DNA of 64,000 bases. Origin: Micrococcales bacterium. GTDB taxonomy: Bacteria; Actinomycetota; Actinomycetes; Actinomycetales; Cellulomonadaceae. The stretch is taken from contig WQWY01000004.1 of the NCBI GenBank assembly GCA_009785115.1, forward strand, positions 101,241 to 165,240, in the 5' to 3' direction. The position numbers and the translations under genes are program-made. Below are positions 47,181-57,187 of the stretch, piece by piece. How positions within the stretch are numbered: position 1 is the first letter of the stretch; the number at the start of each line of letters is the position of its first letter. Below the pieces are notes generated by a model. That model was not told the DNA's origin and made no database searches. It was given only the letters and a program-made list of their open reading frames with translations.

Positions 47181-47600
47181 TCAGCGACCTCGGCCGCGGC
47201 TGGCGACCCGGGTCGCCGACCAGTCGGGAGCGACCGAGAAGGTGCTGATGACGTGCATGCCGGTGGTGGTGGCCGCGTCCTCGACGTCTGAGGGCGGGAC
47301 GTGCCCGTCCCGGCCGGCCTTGGGGGTGAGCACCCACACCGGCCCGTTGTCGTCCAGCGCCGCGAGCGCGTCGACGAGCGCGTCGCCGAGGTCGCCGTCG
47401 TCGGACCGGTGCCAGATCAAGGCCCCGTCGGTGACGTCGTCGTAGTCCTCGTCGACGAGCTCACCGTCGAGGATCTCCTCGAGGTCGGCCCGCAGGCCCG
47501 CGTCGACATCCTCGTCGTAGCCAAGCTCCTGGACGACGTGACCCTTGCTGAACCCGAGCCGCTGCGCCGCCCGAGCAGACCCCTCCGTGCTCGATGACAC
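47181..47600 (-). CDS. DUF3052 family protein
   Basis: A 139-residue acidic actinobacterial protein: AAQRLGFSKGHVVQELGYDE, DGELVDEDYDDVTDGALIWH, LDDNGPVWVLTPKAGRDGHV, then VEDAATTTGMHVIST. The family has no established function, but its divergent placement next to aceE is conserved in Streptomyces. GTG 47600 has GAGGGAG upstream; the ORF opening at 47693 is longer than the family. Confidence 0.9.
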   Translation of the reverse strand: MSSSTEGSARAAQRLGFSKGHVVQELGYDEDVDAGLRADLEEILDGELVDEDYDDVTDGALIWHRSDDGDLGDALVDALAALDDNGPVWVLTPKAGRDGHVPPSDVEDAATTTGMHVISTFSVAPDWSATRVASRGRGR

Positions 47601-47825
47601 CGTGCGGGACTCCCTCTTCGTCTCAGCCCGGCGACCCTGCGTCGCCGCGATGTGGCACACCGTAGCCCACCGCACGATGATCGTCTCTGGCAAGGGCTCC
47701 GTGCAGTCTGGACTCTACCCTCCGGGTGACTTTCGCCCGCACCTGGTCACAGAATGGACAGGCAGGAGAGAAGGTCACCCCCTGACACGACAGGGCGACC
47801 GTCCGACAGCAGACGAGGAGCACCC

Positions 47826-50567
47826 GTGCCTTCCCACGACGAGACCACCCCCCTGATCGACGGGCTGCTCGCTCAGGTGCCCGACATCGACCCCGAGGAG
47901 ACCGCCGAGTGGGTCGAGTCCCTCGACGGTCTCATCGACACCCAGGGGGGCCCTCGTGCGCGCTACGTGCTGATGAGCCTGCTGCGCGCCGCCCGGTCGC
48001 GCAACGTGGCGGTCCCCAGCGCGCTGACCACGCCGTACGTCAACACGATCGCCGTGCACGACGAGCCGTGGTTCCCCGGTGACGAGCAGGTGGAGCGCTC
48101 CTTCCGGCGCATGGTCCGCTGGAACGCGGCCGCCATGGTCACCCGGGCCCAGCGCCCGGGCGTGGCCGTCGGCGGGCACATCTCGTCCTACGCCTCGGTG
48201 GCGACGCTGTACGAGGTGGGGCTCAACCACTTCTTCCGGGGCAAGGACCACCCTGGCGGCGGCGACCAGGTGTTCTTCCAGGGGCACGCCTCCCCCGGCG
48301 TCTACGCCCGGGCCTTCCTGGAGGGCCGGCTGAGCGCCGGGCAGCTCGACGGGTTCCGCCAAGAGCTCTCCCACCCCGGCGGCGGGTTGCCGTCCTACCC
48401 CCACCCGCGCCTGGCCCCGAGGTTCTGGGAGTTCCCGACCGTCTCGATGGGGCTGGGCCCCGCCGCGGCGATCTACCAGGCCTGGACCAACCGGTACCTG
48501 CACCACCGTGGCATCAAGGACACCTCTGCCCAGGAGGTGTGGGCGTTCCTCGGTGACGGCGAGATGGACGAGCCCGAGTCGCGCGGGATGCTCCACGTGG
48601 CTGCCGACCAGGGTCTGGACAACCTGACCTTCGTCGTGAACTGCAACCTGCAGCGCCTGGACGGCCCGGTGCGCGGCAACGGCAAGATCATCCAAGAGCT
48701 CGAGGCGTTCTTCCGCGGGGCCGGCTGGAACGTCATCAAGGTGATCTGGGGCCGGGGGTGGGACACCCTGCTCCACGCCGACAAGGACCGCGCGCTGGTG
48801 AACCTCATGAACATCACACCGGACGGTGACTTCCAGACGTACCGGGCCAACGACGGCGCGTACATCCGTGAGCACTTCTTCGGCCGCGACCCGCGCACCG
48901 CACGCCTGGTCGCGAGCATGAGCGACGACGAGATCTGGGGGCTCAAGCGTGGCGGGCACGACTACCGCAAGGTGTACGCCGCGTACAAGGCCGCCCGGGA
49001 GCACACCGGACAGCCGACGGTGGTGCTCGCCCACACCATCAAGGGCTACGCCCTGGGCCCGCACTTCGCCGGGCGCAACGCCACCCACCAGATGAAGAAG
49101 CTCACCGTCGAGGACCTCAAGGGGCTGCGCGACACCCTGCGCCTGCCGATCACCGACGCCGCGATCGAGGAGAACCCCTACCAGCCCCCGTACTACCACC
49201 CCGGCCCCGACGACGAGGCGATCCGGTACCTGCTGGAGCGACGCCGTCGGCTCGGTGGCTTCCTGCCTGAGCGCCGGCACCGTCACGAGCCGCTCACGCT
49301 GCCGGAGCCGAAGGCCTACGAGCGTCTCGCCAAGGGCTCGGGCACCCAGGAGGTCGCCACGACGATGGCGCTGGTCCAGCTGTTCAAGGACCTGCTCAAA
49401 GAGCCGGGCATCGGCAAGCGCCTGGTGCCGATCATCCCCGACGAGGCACGCACCTTCGGCCTCGACTCGATCTTCCCCTCGGCGAAGATCTTCAACACCT
49501 CCGGGCAGCGCTACGTCGCGGTCGACCGCGACCTGATGCTCAGCTACAAGGAGTCCGAGGCCGGGCAGATCATGCACGTCGGCATCAACGAGGCTGGGGC
49601 CGCGGCGGCGCTCCAGGCCACCGGGACCTCCTACGCCACCCACGGCGAACCGCTGGTCCCGTTCTACTTCTACTACTCGATGTTCGGGTTCCAGCGCACC
49701 GGCGACCAGCTCTGGGCCGCCGGTGACCAGATGGCACGTGGCTTCCTGATCGGGGCCACCGCCGGGCGCACCACGCTCACCGGCGAAGGGCTGCAGCACG
49801 CCGACGGGCACTCGCCGCTCATGGCGGGCACCATGCCGCACGTGGTGGCCTACGACCCGGCCTACGGCTACGAGATCCGCCACATCGTGCGCGACGGGCT
49901 CGAGCGCATGTACGGCGCGGACGGGCGCGACCCGGACGTCTTGTACTACCTGACGGTCTACAACGAGCCGATGGTCCAGCCGGCAGAGCCCGAGGGCGTC
50001 GACGTCGAGGGGATCCTGCGCGGCATCTACCTGCTCGTCCCGGCCGAGGGCGAGGGGCCACGTGCGCAGATCCTGGCCTCGGGGGTAGCCGTCCCGTGGG
50101 CGCTGGAGGCTCGCGACCTGCTCGCTGACGACTGGGGGGTGCGGGCCGCGGTGTGGTCGGTGACCAGCTGGAACCAGCTGCGCCGCGACGGCCTGGCGGC
50201 CGACCACCACACCTACCTGCACCCCGACCAGGCGCCTCGAGAGGCCTACCTGACCACCCGGCTGCGCGACGCCCAGGGCCCGTTCGTGGCGACCACCGAC
50301 TACGACCACCTGGTCGCCGACCAGGTGCGCGCCTGGGTGCCGGGCGACTACGCCACGCTCGGCGCCGACGGGTTCGGCTTCTCCGACACCCGCGCCGCCG
50401 CCCGACGTCACTTCAAGATCGACGGGCCGTCCGTGGTCGTCAAGGTGCTCCAGAGCCTGGCAAGAACCGGTGCCGTGGACGGCTCGGCCCCGCGCCAGGC
50501 CATCGACCGATACCGGCTCGAGGACGTCACCGCGGGCCGGTCGGGCAACACCGGTGGTGAGGCCTAG
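47826..50567 (+). CDS. aceE: Pyruvate dehydrogenase E1 component, homodimeric type
   Basis: A 913-residue thiamine-diphosphate enzyme decarboxylating pyruvate and acetylating E2 lipoyl groups. Seen: [35 protein letters not shown], the ThDP/Mg motif [13 protein letters not shown] with [20 protein letters not shown], and [19 protein letters not shown] in the second half. GTG 47826 has GAGGAG upstream. No E2 or E3 gene is adjacent; SucB and LpdA from this window are the obvious partners, as shown for other Actinobacteria. Confidence 0.97.
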   Translation: MPSHDETTPLIDGLLAQVPDIDPEETAEWVESLDGLIDTQGGPRARYVLMSLLRAARSRNVAVPSALTTPYVNTIAVHDEPWFPGDEQVERSFRRMVRWNAAAMVTRAQRPGVAVGGHISSYASVATLYEVGLNHFFRGKDHPGGGDQVFFQGHASPGVYARAFLEGRLSAGQLDGFRQELSHPGGGLPSYPHPRLAPRFWEFPTVSMGLGPAAAIYQAWTNRYLHHRGIKDTSAQEVWAFLGDGEMDEPESRGMLHVAADQGLDNLTFVVNCNLQRLDGPVRGNGKIIQELEAFFRGAGWNVIKVIWGRGWDTLLHADKDRALVNLMNITPDGDFQTYRANDGAYIREHFFGRDPRTARLVASMSDDEIWGLKRGGHDYRKVYAAYKAAREHTGQPTVVLAHTIKGYALGPHFAGRNATHQMKKLTVEDLKGLRDTLRLPITDAAIEENPYQPPYYHPGPDDEAIRYLLERRRRLGGFLPERRHRHEPLTLPEPKAYERLAKGSGTQEVATTMALVQLFKDLLKEPGIGKRLVPIIPDEARTFGLDSIFPSAKIFNTSGQRYVAVDRDLMLSYKESEAGQIMHVGINEAGAAAALQATGTSYATHGEPLVPFYFYYSMFGFQRTGDQLWAAGDQMARGFLIGATAGRTTLTGEGLQHADGHSPLMAGTMPHVVAYDPAYGYEIRHIVRDGLERMYGADGRDPDVLYYLTVYNEPMVQPAEPEGVDVEGILRGIYLLVPAEGEGPRAQILASGVAVPWALEARDLLADDWGVRAAVWSVTSWNQLRRDGLAADHHTYLHPDQAPREAYLTTRLRDAQGPFVATTDYDHLVADQVRAWVPGDYATLGADGFGFSDTRAAARRHFKIDGPSVVVKVLQSLARTGAVDGSAPRQAIDRYRLEDVTAGRSGNTGGEA

Positions 50568-50588
50568 GGCGCAAGGCTCGCCTGGGGC

Positions 50589-51338
50589 TCAGGGCTTCTC
50601 GTCGGGCTCCGGCACGACCTTGGTCGGCCCGGACACGGGGTTCGGCTCTGGCGTGGCCTCGGGCTCGTGGAGAGGCCGGTCGAACGCCGTCTCGAGGTCG
50701 CTCAGGATCGCCGTCACCGCGTCGGTGTCTGGGTGCTCGGAGAGGGCCGCGAGATGCTGCCTGGCCTCCGCCGGGCGCCCTGACTCCAGCGCGGCGCGCA
50801 CCAGCTGCGCCCCGACCTGGGGGATCTGCTCACGCACCCGCCAGTGCCCCACCCCGAGGTTGAGCGCCTCGGCGGGTTTCCCGTCGGTGCGGAGCAGCTC
50901 GATGCCGGCGGCCAGGGCGCGACCCGTGGGGTCCCGGTCGGCCGCGGTGGCGAGCCGACGGGTGGCGCCCTCGTGGTCGTCGTCGACCGACAGCCGGGCG
51001 AGCTCGATCAGCGGGAACCAGGCGCGAGGGTTGCCGGCGAGCTCCTCACCGAGGGCCCACACCGCCAGGTTCGCCGCACGCTCGCGCTCCCGGGCGGCGC
51101 CAGGCGCGGTCAAGGGGTCGTGCTCAGCCTCGTACGCCTCTGCCGCTCTGCGACGCACCACCTCGGCCAGAGCGGCGAACGCCTGCTCGTCGTTGGGGTC
51201 GTCGGACAGCATCGAGCGCAGCGTGTCCTCGTGCGCCGTGCTCTCGTGGCGACCGGCCATGGTCGGGCGATGCGCGCCGATCTCGGACGCCGAGACAGGT
51301 CGACGCATGATCTCGCGCAGGCGCGGCATGAGGGCCAT
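50589..51338 (-). CDS. TPR-like hypothetical protein
   Basis: A 249-residue soluble protein of helical repeats: SDDPNDEQAFAALAEVVRRR, LAGNPRAWFPLIELARLSV, RLATAADRDPTGRALAAGIE, VRAALESGRPAEARQHLAAL. This is the rhythm of tetratricopeptide repeats, ending in a Pro/Glu-rich tail. TATCGT ends 7 nt before ATG 51338 (leaderless pattern). Convergent with aceE. Function unknown. Confidence 0.75.
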   Translation of the reverse strand: MALMPRLREIMRRPVSASEIGAHRPTMAGRHESTAHEDTLRSMLSDDPNDEQAFAALAEVVRRRAAEAYEAEHDPLTAPGAARERERAANLAVWALGEELAGNPRAWFPLIELARLSVDDDHEGATRRLATAADRDPTGRALAAGIELLRTDGKPAEALNLGVGHWRVREQIPQVGAQLVRAALESGRPAEARQHLAALSEHPDTDAVTAILSDLETAFDRPLHEPEATPEPNPVSGPTKVVPEPDEKP

Positions 51339-51452
51339 GGTCTAGACGATAGCCCTTACCACCTCACCAAGTCCCGGTGAGGACCCTCACAGCACCCCTC
51401 GAGTGACCTCTGACCTTTGTGGGATGGCGACAACGGCTCTTATGCTCGTCCC

Positions 51453-52646
51453 ATGGTGACGACGCCGCCTGCTCCCCCTCCCGGGCCGACGCCGACGACC
51501 GAGACCCAGCGACGGGTCCGCGACGCCTCTGGCGTGCTGGCCGGGGCGACGCTGCGACGCCTGGAGCAGGAGGCCCCCTGGTACCAGGCCCTGCCCGCCG
51601 AGGACCGCTCGTGGGTGGGGCTCGTCGCCCAGGCCGGGATCGCGGCCTTCGTGACCTGGTACGACGACCCGAGCCAGCGGCCCATCGGCGTCGGCGAGAT
51701 CTTCTCCGCCGCCCCGCCCCAGCTGACCAGGTCCGTCTCGCTGCAGCAGACGCTCCAGCTGGTGCGGCTCGCCATCGACGCGGTGGAGTCCCGTGCTGGA
51801 CGGCTGGCCGCCCCCGGGGAGGAGCGCGACCTGCGCGAGGCGCTGCTGCGCTACTCCCGGGAGGTCGCGTTCTCCGCCGCCGAGGTCTACGCCCGGGCCG
51901 CCGAGTCGCGCGGTGCGTGGGACGCCCGCACCGAGGCGCTGGTGATCGACGCGCTGGTGCGCGACGACATCGACGACTCTCTGCGCTCACGGGTGGCCGC
52001 TCTCGGCTGGTCGAGCAGCGGCGGCATCCTGGTCATGGCCGGCACCTCGGCGAGGCCCTTCGACGAGGAGGCGGGGGGCGACCTGCGCAGAGCCGTGCGG
52101 CGGGCCACGCAGGACGCGCTCGTCGGCATGCACGACGACCGGCTGGTGCTCTTCCTCGGCGGGGACGACCTGACAGGTGCCGTGCAGGCGCTGCTGCCCC
52201 ACTTCTCACCGGGGCCGGTGGTGATCGGTACCCCGGTGGTCGGGTCCCTGCCCGCCGAGCTCGCCGAGTGCGCCCGGTCGGCAGGCGAGGTTCTCGCCGG
52301 CCTGGCCGCGGCTCCCGCCTGGGCGCAGGCCCCTCGCCCGGTCCAGGCCACAGAGCTGCTGCCCGAACGGGTGCTGGTCGGTGACGTCTCCGCACGCAGG
52401 GCTCTCGTCGAGCGGGCCTACCGGCCTCTGGCCGAGCACACCGGCGCGCTCCTGGAGACCTTGTCGGCCTACCTCGGCACCGGCCGCTCCCTGGAGGCCG
52501 CGGCCCGCCACCTGTACGTCCACCCCAACACGGTGCGCTACCGGTTGCGCCGGGTCACCGACGTCACCGGGTGGGACCCGCTCGACGCCCGCGACTCCTA
52601 CGTGCTGCAGACGGCGCTGGCCCTCGGCCGCCTGGACGAGGGATAG
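51453..52646 (+). CDS. fasR: PucR-type transcriptional regulator of fatty acid synthesis
   Basis: A 397-residue regulator with a C-terminal PucR-type helix-turn-helix (LLETLSAYLGTGRSLEAAAR, LYVHPNTVRYRLRRVTDVTG) and a large N-terminal sensory part (GVLAGATLRRLEQEAPWYQA, LVGMHDDRLVLFLGGDD). Position directly upstream of fabD-fabH-acpP-fabF matches Streptomyces FasR, an activator of that operon. TATGCT ends 6 nt before ATG 51453 (leaderless). An inverted repeat between it and fabD is a candidate binding site. Confidence 0.9.
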   Translation: MVTTPPAPPPGPTPTTETQRRVRDASGVLAGATLRRLEQEAPWYQALPAEDRSWVGLVAQAGIAAFVTWYDDPSQRPIGVGEIFSAAPPQLTRSVSLQQTLQLVRLAIDAVESRAGRLAAPGEERDLREALLRYSREVAFSAAEVYARAAESRGAWDARTEALVIDALVRDDIDDSLRSRVAALGWSSSGGILVMAGTSARPFDEEAGGDLRRAVRRATQDALVGMHDDRLVLFLGGDDLTGAVQALLPHFSPGPVVIGTPVVGSLPAELAECARSAGEVLAGLAAAPAWAQAPRPVQATELLPERVLVGDVSARRALVERAYRPLAEHTGALLETLSAYLGTGRSLEAAARHLYVHPNTVRYRLRRVTDVTGWDPLDARDSYVLQTALALGRLDEG

Positions 52647-52668
52647 ATCTCACCGCCGCCCGCACGTC

Positions 52669-52687
52669 GTTGTGGTGCATCGACAAC
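52669..52687. promoter_or_regulatory. Candidate FasR operator upstream of fabD
   Basis: Inverted repeat GTTGT-N9-ACAAC (extendable to CGTTGT/ACAACG), about 70 nt before the fabD start and just after fasR. Position fits an activator site for the fab operon; identity as FasR box is inference. Confidence 0.5.
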
Positions 52688-52753
52688 GCTGCACGGCATC
52701 CTTCGTCGGGGCCGTGATCGGCCCCGGAGGTGCGGGCCGGGCACAGTGGTCTG

Positions 52754-53728
52754 GTGCTCGTCGTCGTCAGCCCGGGTCAGGGCGCTCAGTCCCCTGGCAT
52801 GTTGCGTGCGTGGTCAGGCCTTCCCGGTGTGGAGGCCTGGTTCGACCGTGCCTCGCAGACCGTCGGCACCGACCTGATGGCTCACGGGATCTCCTCGGAC
52901 GCCGAGACGATCCGAGACACGGCCGTGGCCCAGCCGCTGCTGGTCGCCACCGCCCTGGCCTCGTTGCGAGCCGTCCTCGGCGACCTCGGCTCTCCGTGGC
53001 CCGCGCTCACGCAGGGCACGGTGGACCTCGTCGCGGGTCACTCCGTGGGCGAGCTCGCCGCCGCCGCCGTCTCCGGGCTCGTGGACGAGGACGACGCGCT
53101 GCGTCTGGTCGCCGTCCGTGGGCGTGCGATGGCCCAGGCCGCGACAGCGAGCGCACCGACCGGGATGAGCGCCGTCGTGGGCGGCGACCCGGACGAGGTC
53201 CTCACCCGTCTGGCCGAGCTGGGTCTGACCCCGGCCAACGTCAACGGCGGCGGCCAGGTGGTCGCCGCCGGCGCCCTGGACCGGCTCGCTGAGCTGTCTG
53301 CCGCGCCCCCGGCCCGGGCCCGGGTGATACCGCTGCAGGTGGCCGGCGCCTTCCACACCGAGGTCATGGCCCCGGCGGTCGACGCCCTGGCCGCGACCGC
53401 CGCGAGCGTCACCCCGCGCGAACCTGGCCCGGTGCTGCTCGGCAACGCCGACGGAGCCCAGGTCACCGACGCGGCCGACGGGCTGGCTCGTCTCGTCGCC
53501 CAGGTCGCCCGCCCGGTGCGCTGGGACCTGTGCGCCGCCACGATGGTCGGGCTGGGGGTCACCGGGCTGCTGGAGCTCGCGCCTGGCGGGGTGCTCACCG
53601 GGCTCGCCCGGCGCGGCCTGCCCGGTGTGGAGACCGTCGCCCTGAAGTCCCCGGACGACATCGACGCCGCCCGTGACCTGATCGCCCGGCACGCGGGCAC
53701 CGCACCGTCGCGACAGGAGAACCCGTGA
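52754..53728 (+). CDS. fabD: Malonyl-CoA:ACP transacylase
   Basis: A 324-residue transferase moving malonyl from CoA to acyl carrier protein. VVSPGQGAQSPGML at the start, the nucleophile elbow VAGHSVGELAAAAV (Ser), VNGGGQVVAAG, and VAGAFHTEVMAPA with the catalytic His. GTG 52754 gives the standard N terminus. Overlaps fabH by 4 nt. First gene of the fab operon after the candidate FasR site. Confidence 0.96.
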   Translation: MLVVVSPGQGAQSPGMLRAWSGLPGVEAWFDRASQTVGTDLMAHGISSDAETIRDTAVAQPLLVATALASLRAVLGDLGSPWPALTQGTVDLVAGHSVGELAAAAVSGLVDEDDALRLVAVRGRAMAQAATASAPTGMSAVVGGDPDEVLTRLAELGLTPANVNGGGQVVAAGALDRLAELSAAPPARARVIPLQVAGAFHTEVMAPAVDALAATAASVTPREPGPVLLGNADGAQVTDAADGLARLVAQVARPVRWDLCAATMVGLGVTGLLELAPGGVLTGLARRGLPGVETVALKSPDDIDAARDLIARHAGTAPSRQENP

Positions 53729-54732
53729 GCCGCGCCGTCTTGACCCAGGCCACAGGGCCGGCCCACACCCGCATCCTCGGCCTGGGGGTCGCGCGCGGTG
53801 AGCGGGCCGTGACCAACGACGACATCGCGGGCCCGATCGACTCCTCCGACGAGTGGATCCGACAGCGCACCGGCATCGTCACCCGACGCCGTGCGGACGA
53901 GGGCACGTCGCTGCTGGACCTGGCCGAGCAGGCAGCACGCGCCGCGCTCGACCACGCCGGGCTCACCGGTGCCGACGTCGACGCGGTGATCGTGTCCACC
54001 GTCACCCACTTCTCCCAGACCCCGGCGGCCGCGGCCCTCCTGGCCGACAGGATCGGCGCGACCCCCGCCGCCGCGTGGGACGTCTCGGCGGCCTGCGCGG
54101 GCTACTGCTACGGCGTCGGCCAGGCCGACGCCCTGGTCCGGGCCGGCACCGCACGGCACGTGCTGGTGGTCGGTGCGGAGAAGATGAGCGACTTCATCGA
54201 CCCGACCGACCGGTCGATCTCGTTCCTGCTCGGCGACGGCGCCGGTGCCGCGGTCGTCGGCCCGTCCGACACCCCGGGCATCGGCCCGACCGTGTGGGGC
54301 TCTGACGGCTCCAAGGCCGGCGAGATCTACCAGACCCACGACTGGCTGGCCTGGCGCGACGACCCCTCGCTCGGCTTCCCGACCCTGCGCCAAGAGGGCC
54401 CGAGCGTGTACAAGTGGGCGGTGTGGCAGATGGCGCCCGTGGCCCAGCGGGCGCTCGACGCCGCTGGGGTGCTGCCGGAGCAGATCGACGCGTTCATCCC
54501 CCACCAGGCGAACAACCGGATCATCGACCAGATGGTCAAGCAGCTGAAGCTGCCGGAGTCGGTCGTCGTGGCCCGCGACATCGTCGACACCGGGAACACC
54601 TCCGCGGCGTCGATCCCGCTGGCCACCGAACGGCTCTATCGTGACGGCCAGGTCTCCAGCGGGGACCTCGCCCTCCAGATCGGCTTCGGTGCCGGTCTGG
54701 TCTACGCGGCCCAGGTCGTCGTCCTGCCCTGA
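53725..54732 (+). CDS. fabH: Beta-ketoacyl-ACP synthase III
   Basis: A 335-residue initiating condensing enzyme joining acyl-CoA with malonyl-ACP. Catalytic triad seen: Cys in VSAACAGYCYGVGQ, His in FIPHQANNRIIDQM, Asn in VDTGNTSAASIPLA. SSDEWIRQRTGI at the N terminus is typical. GTG 53725 overlaps the fabD stop. Its acyl-CoA preference would set straight or branched chains, which cannot be read here. Confidence 0.97.
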   Translation: MSRAVLTQATGPAHTRILGLGVARGERAVTNDDIAGPIDSSDEWIRQRTGIVTRRRADEGTSLLDLAEQAARAALDHAGLTGADVDAVIVSTVTHFSQTPAAAALLADRIGATPAAAWDVSAACAGYCYGVGQADALVRAGTARHVLVVGAEKMSDFIDPTDRSISFLLGDGAGAAVVGPSDTPGIGPTVWGSDGSKAGEIYQTHDWLAWRDDPSLGFPTLRQEGPSVYKWAVWQMAPVAQRALDAAGVLPEQIDAFIPHQANNRIIDQMVKQLKLPESVVVARDIVDTGNTSAASIPLATERLYRDGQVSSGDLALQIGFGAGLVYAAQVVVLP

Positions 54733-54814
54733 TCCGCACAGCACCCCTACCCGTACGAAGATCTGTCCAGACCCGTCGACCACGGCGGGCACCACTCACA
54801 CCGAGGAGAGCACG

Positions 54815-55063
54815 ATGGCCCACAGCGAGCAGGAGATCCTGGCTGGTCTCGCCGAGATCGTCAACGAGGAGACGGGCCTGCCGGCCGACTCCGTGCAGTC
54901 CGACAAGTCGTTCACCGACGACCTCGACATCGACTCGCTCGCGATGATGACGATCGTCGCCCTCGCCGAGGAGAAGTTCGGCGTGACGATCCCCGACGAC
55001 GAGGTCAAGAACCTGTCGACGGTGGGCGACGCGGTCGCCTTCATCGCCGGCGCGCAGGCCTGA
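54815..55063 (+). CDS. acpP: Acyl carrier protein
   Basis: An 82-residue acidic carrier; the phosphopantetheine Ser is in DDLDIDSLAMMTIV. GAGGAG precedes ATG 54815. Followed by a strong hairpin that should lower fabF expression relative to acpP, as ACP is needed in large excess. Confidence 0.97.
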   Translation: MAHSEQEILAGLAEIVNEETGLPADSVQSDKSFTDDLDIDSLAMMTIVALAEEKFGVTIPDDEVKNLSTVGDAVAFIAGAQA

Positions 55064-55075
55064 ACGACCATGTGA

Positions 55076-55107
55076 CGAGGGCCGGCCGACGCTTCGGCCG
55101 GCCCTCG
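55076..55107 (+). terminator. Hairpin between acpP and fabF (partial terminator)
   Basis: Perfect 13-bp stem CGAGGGCCGGCCG / CGGCCGGCCCTCG with a 6-nt loop, 13 nt after the acpP stop. Confidence 0.8.
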
Positions 55108-55111
55108 CGCC

Positions 55112-55199
55112 CACCGGGCACCAGACCCCCTGGGCACCAGGCCCACCGAGGGCGAGACCCGCTGGGCACAAGACCTACCGAGCACGAGACCCACTGACC
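55112..55199 (+). repeat. Five and a half imperfect 16-bp tandem repeats before fabF
   Basis: Units CACCGGGCACCAGACC, CCCTGGGCACCAGGCC, CACCGAGGGCGAGACC, CGCTGGGCACAAGACC, TACCGAGCACGAGACC and a partial CACTGACC run head to tail up to the fabF SD. They start just after the acpP hairpin. Confidence 0.85.
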
Positions 55200-55212
55200 G
55201 CGGAGGAACCTC

Positions 55213-56457
55213 ATGAGCCAGCGACCCGACGTCGTGGTGACCGGGCTGGGTGCCACCACGCCCCTGGGCGGCGACCTCGCCAGCACCTGGACCGCTGCCC
55301 TGGCAGGCGAGTCCGGGGTCCGTCTGTTCGATGCCGACTGGGTCGAGCGCTACGGGCTCCCGCTCAACTTCGCGGCGACCATCAAGGTCGCTCCCGACCA
55401 GGTTCTCGACCGTCCTCAGCTGCGCAAGATGGACCCGTCGGCGCAGTACGCGCTGATCGCCGCGAAGGAGGCCTGGGCGCACGCCGGCGCCCCGCAGATG
55501 CCCGGCGAGCGCCTGGGCGCGGTGGTGTCGTCAGGCATCGGCGGCATCTGGACGACCCTGGACGGCTGGGACACCCTGCGGGAGAAGGGCACGCGCCGGG
55601 TGCTGCCGACGACCGTGCCCATGCTCATGCCGAACTCCCCCGTGGCCTACGTCTCCCTGGAGCTCGGCGCCAAGGCTGGCGCCCACGCGCTGGTGTCGGC
55701 GTGCGCCTCAGGTGCTGAGGCGATCGGCCACGCCGCGCAGATGATCCGCTCCGGGCAGGCCGACGTGGTCGTCGCCGGCGGCACCGAGGCGACCATCCAC
55801 CCCATGCCGATCGCCGCCTTCGCGGCCTCGCGCACGCTGTCGCTGCGCAACGACGACCCGACGCGCGCCTCACGCCCCTACGACGTCGACAGGGACGGCT
55901 TCGTCATCGGTGAGGGCGCGGCCGCCGTCGTGCTCGAGAGCGCCGAGCACGCCGCCGCGCGCGGTGCGACGGTATATGCCCGGCTGGCCGGGGTCGGGTT
56001 CTCCGCCGACGGCTACCACATCACCTCCCCCGACCCTTCGGGCGACGGGCAGATCCGTGCGATGCGCATCGCGCTGGCCGACGGTGACCTCTCCGCGTCT
56101 GACGTCGCGCACGTCAACGCCCACGCGACCTCCACGGTGGTCGGTGACCTCATCGAGGCCCGCAGCATCCGGACGGTGCTCGGTGACGCCGCCGACCGCG
56201 TCGCGCTGTCAGCGACCAAGTCGTCGACAGGCCACCTGCTCGGGGGCGCGGGGGCTCTCGAGACGGTCTTCACCGTCCTGGCCCTGCACCACCGGCAGGC
56301 TCCCCCGACGATCAACGTGGAGAACCCCGACCCCGAGCTCGACCTGGACCTGGTGCGCGACACGCCCCGTGCGCTGCCCGAGGGGCAGATCGCCGCGATC
56401 AACAACTCCTTCGGGTTCGGAGGCCACAACGTCGCGCTGGTGCTCACCTCGGCGTGA
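55213..56457 (+). CDS. fabF: Beta-ketoacyl-ACP synthase II
   Basis: A 414-residue elongating condensing enzyme. VVTGLGATTPLGGD at the start, active-site Cys in VSACASGAEAIGHA, and the two His in VNAHATSTVVGD and KSSTGHLLGGAGA. GGAGG precedes ATG 55213. Separated from acpP by a hairpin and 16-bp repeats. Completes the condensing set with FabH; reductases and dehydratase are not in this window. Confidence 0.97.
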   Translation: MSQRPDVVVTGLGATTPLGGDLASTWTAALAGESGVRLFDADWVERYGLPLNFAATIKVAPDQVLDRPQLRKMDPSAQYALIAAKEAWAHAGAPQMPGERLGAVVSSGIGGIWTTLDGWDTLREKGTRRVLPTTVPMLMPNSPVAYVSLELGAKAGAHALVSACASGAEAIGHAAQMIRSGQADVVVAGGTEATIHPMPIAAFAASRTLSLRNDDPTRASRPYDVDRDGFVIGEGAAAVVLESAEHAAARGATVYARLAGVGFSADGYHITSPDPSGDGQIRAMRIALADGDLSASDVAHVNAHATSTVVGDLIEARSIRTVLGDAADRVALSATKSSTGHLLGGAGALETVFTVLALHHRQAPPTINVENPDPELDLDLVRDTPRALPEGQIAAINNSFGFGGHNVALVLTSA

Positions 56458-56481
56458 GGCCCCTGGGCTGATCGCTGATCG

Positions 56482-56982
56482 TCACCCCACGCGGTGCAAC
56501 CACCGCACCGGGGCGCCCGCCCCGGCGTGACGGAACGGCTCGAGCTCGTCGTCCCACGCCTGCCCCAGGGCCAGGTCGAGCTCTAGGCGCAGCTCGGTCA
56601 TGTCGGCACCGGCCTCGACGGCAGCCCGGATGCGGTCTTCGGGGATCATCACGTTGCCGTGCACGTCGGTCACCGCGTGGAAGATGCCCAGCTCGGGGGT
56701 GTGGCTCCAGCGCCCGCCGTCGACACCGAGGCTCGGTTCCTCGGTGATCTCGTAGCGCAGGTGCGCCCACCCACGCAGGGCAGAGGCGAGCTGAGCCCCC
56801 GTCCCGGGCTCACCGGTCCACGAGTGCTCGGCGCGCAGCATCCCCGGGGCGGCGGGCTGGTCGATCCAGTCCATGGCGACCCGGCCGTCCAGCACGCCGG
56901 AGGCCGTCCACTCGACGTGCGGGCACAGGGCACGGGGCGCAGAGTGCACGAAGATGACACCGCGGGTCATGGCAGCGACCAT
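56482..56982 (-). CDS. DUF3145 family protein
   Basis: A 166-residue actinobacterial protein: TRGVIFVHSAPRALCPHVEW, AEHSWTGEPGTGAQLASALR, YEITEEPSLGVDGGRWSHTP, ELGIFHAVTDVHGNVMIPED. The family lies next to fabF in many Actinobacteria and has no assigned function. AGGAGG precedes ATG 56982. Convergent with fabF. Confidence 0.92.
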   Translation of the reverse strand: MVAAMTRGVIFVHSAPRALCPHVEWTASGVLDGRVAMDWIDQPAAPGMLRAEHSWTGEPGTGAQLASALRGWAHLRYEITEEPSLGVDGGRWSHTPELGIFHAVTDVHGNVMIPEDRIRAAVEAGADMTELRLELDLALGQAWDDELEPFRHAGAGAPVRWLHRVG

Positions 56983-57187
56983 GTCGTCCTCCTGAACGGT
57001 TCGAGGGTCGTCTTCCCCTACGCCCTCGTCGCCCGTCCAGCACGCGGCGTACCCGTCCAGGATGCCTGACGATCACCCTTCAGACAACCGCCCAAGAGCC
57101 CTCGTGCGGAGCGCCCTCGCACAGAGTCCTCTCGGCCGAGGGCATCCGAGGGCGTGTCTCATGACCTCACGCGGGCCGCGGCACGCC

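Noticed and set aside
47775-50411. 878-codon minus-strand ORF
   Set aside because: Antisense to aceE, low-complexity His/Val/Gly-rich, no recognisable domain.
55112-55199. CRISPR-like array
   Set aside because: Units are 16 bp head to tail without spacers and imperfect, so this is a tandem repeat; no cas genes are present. No CRISPR was seen anywhere in the window.
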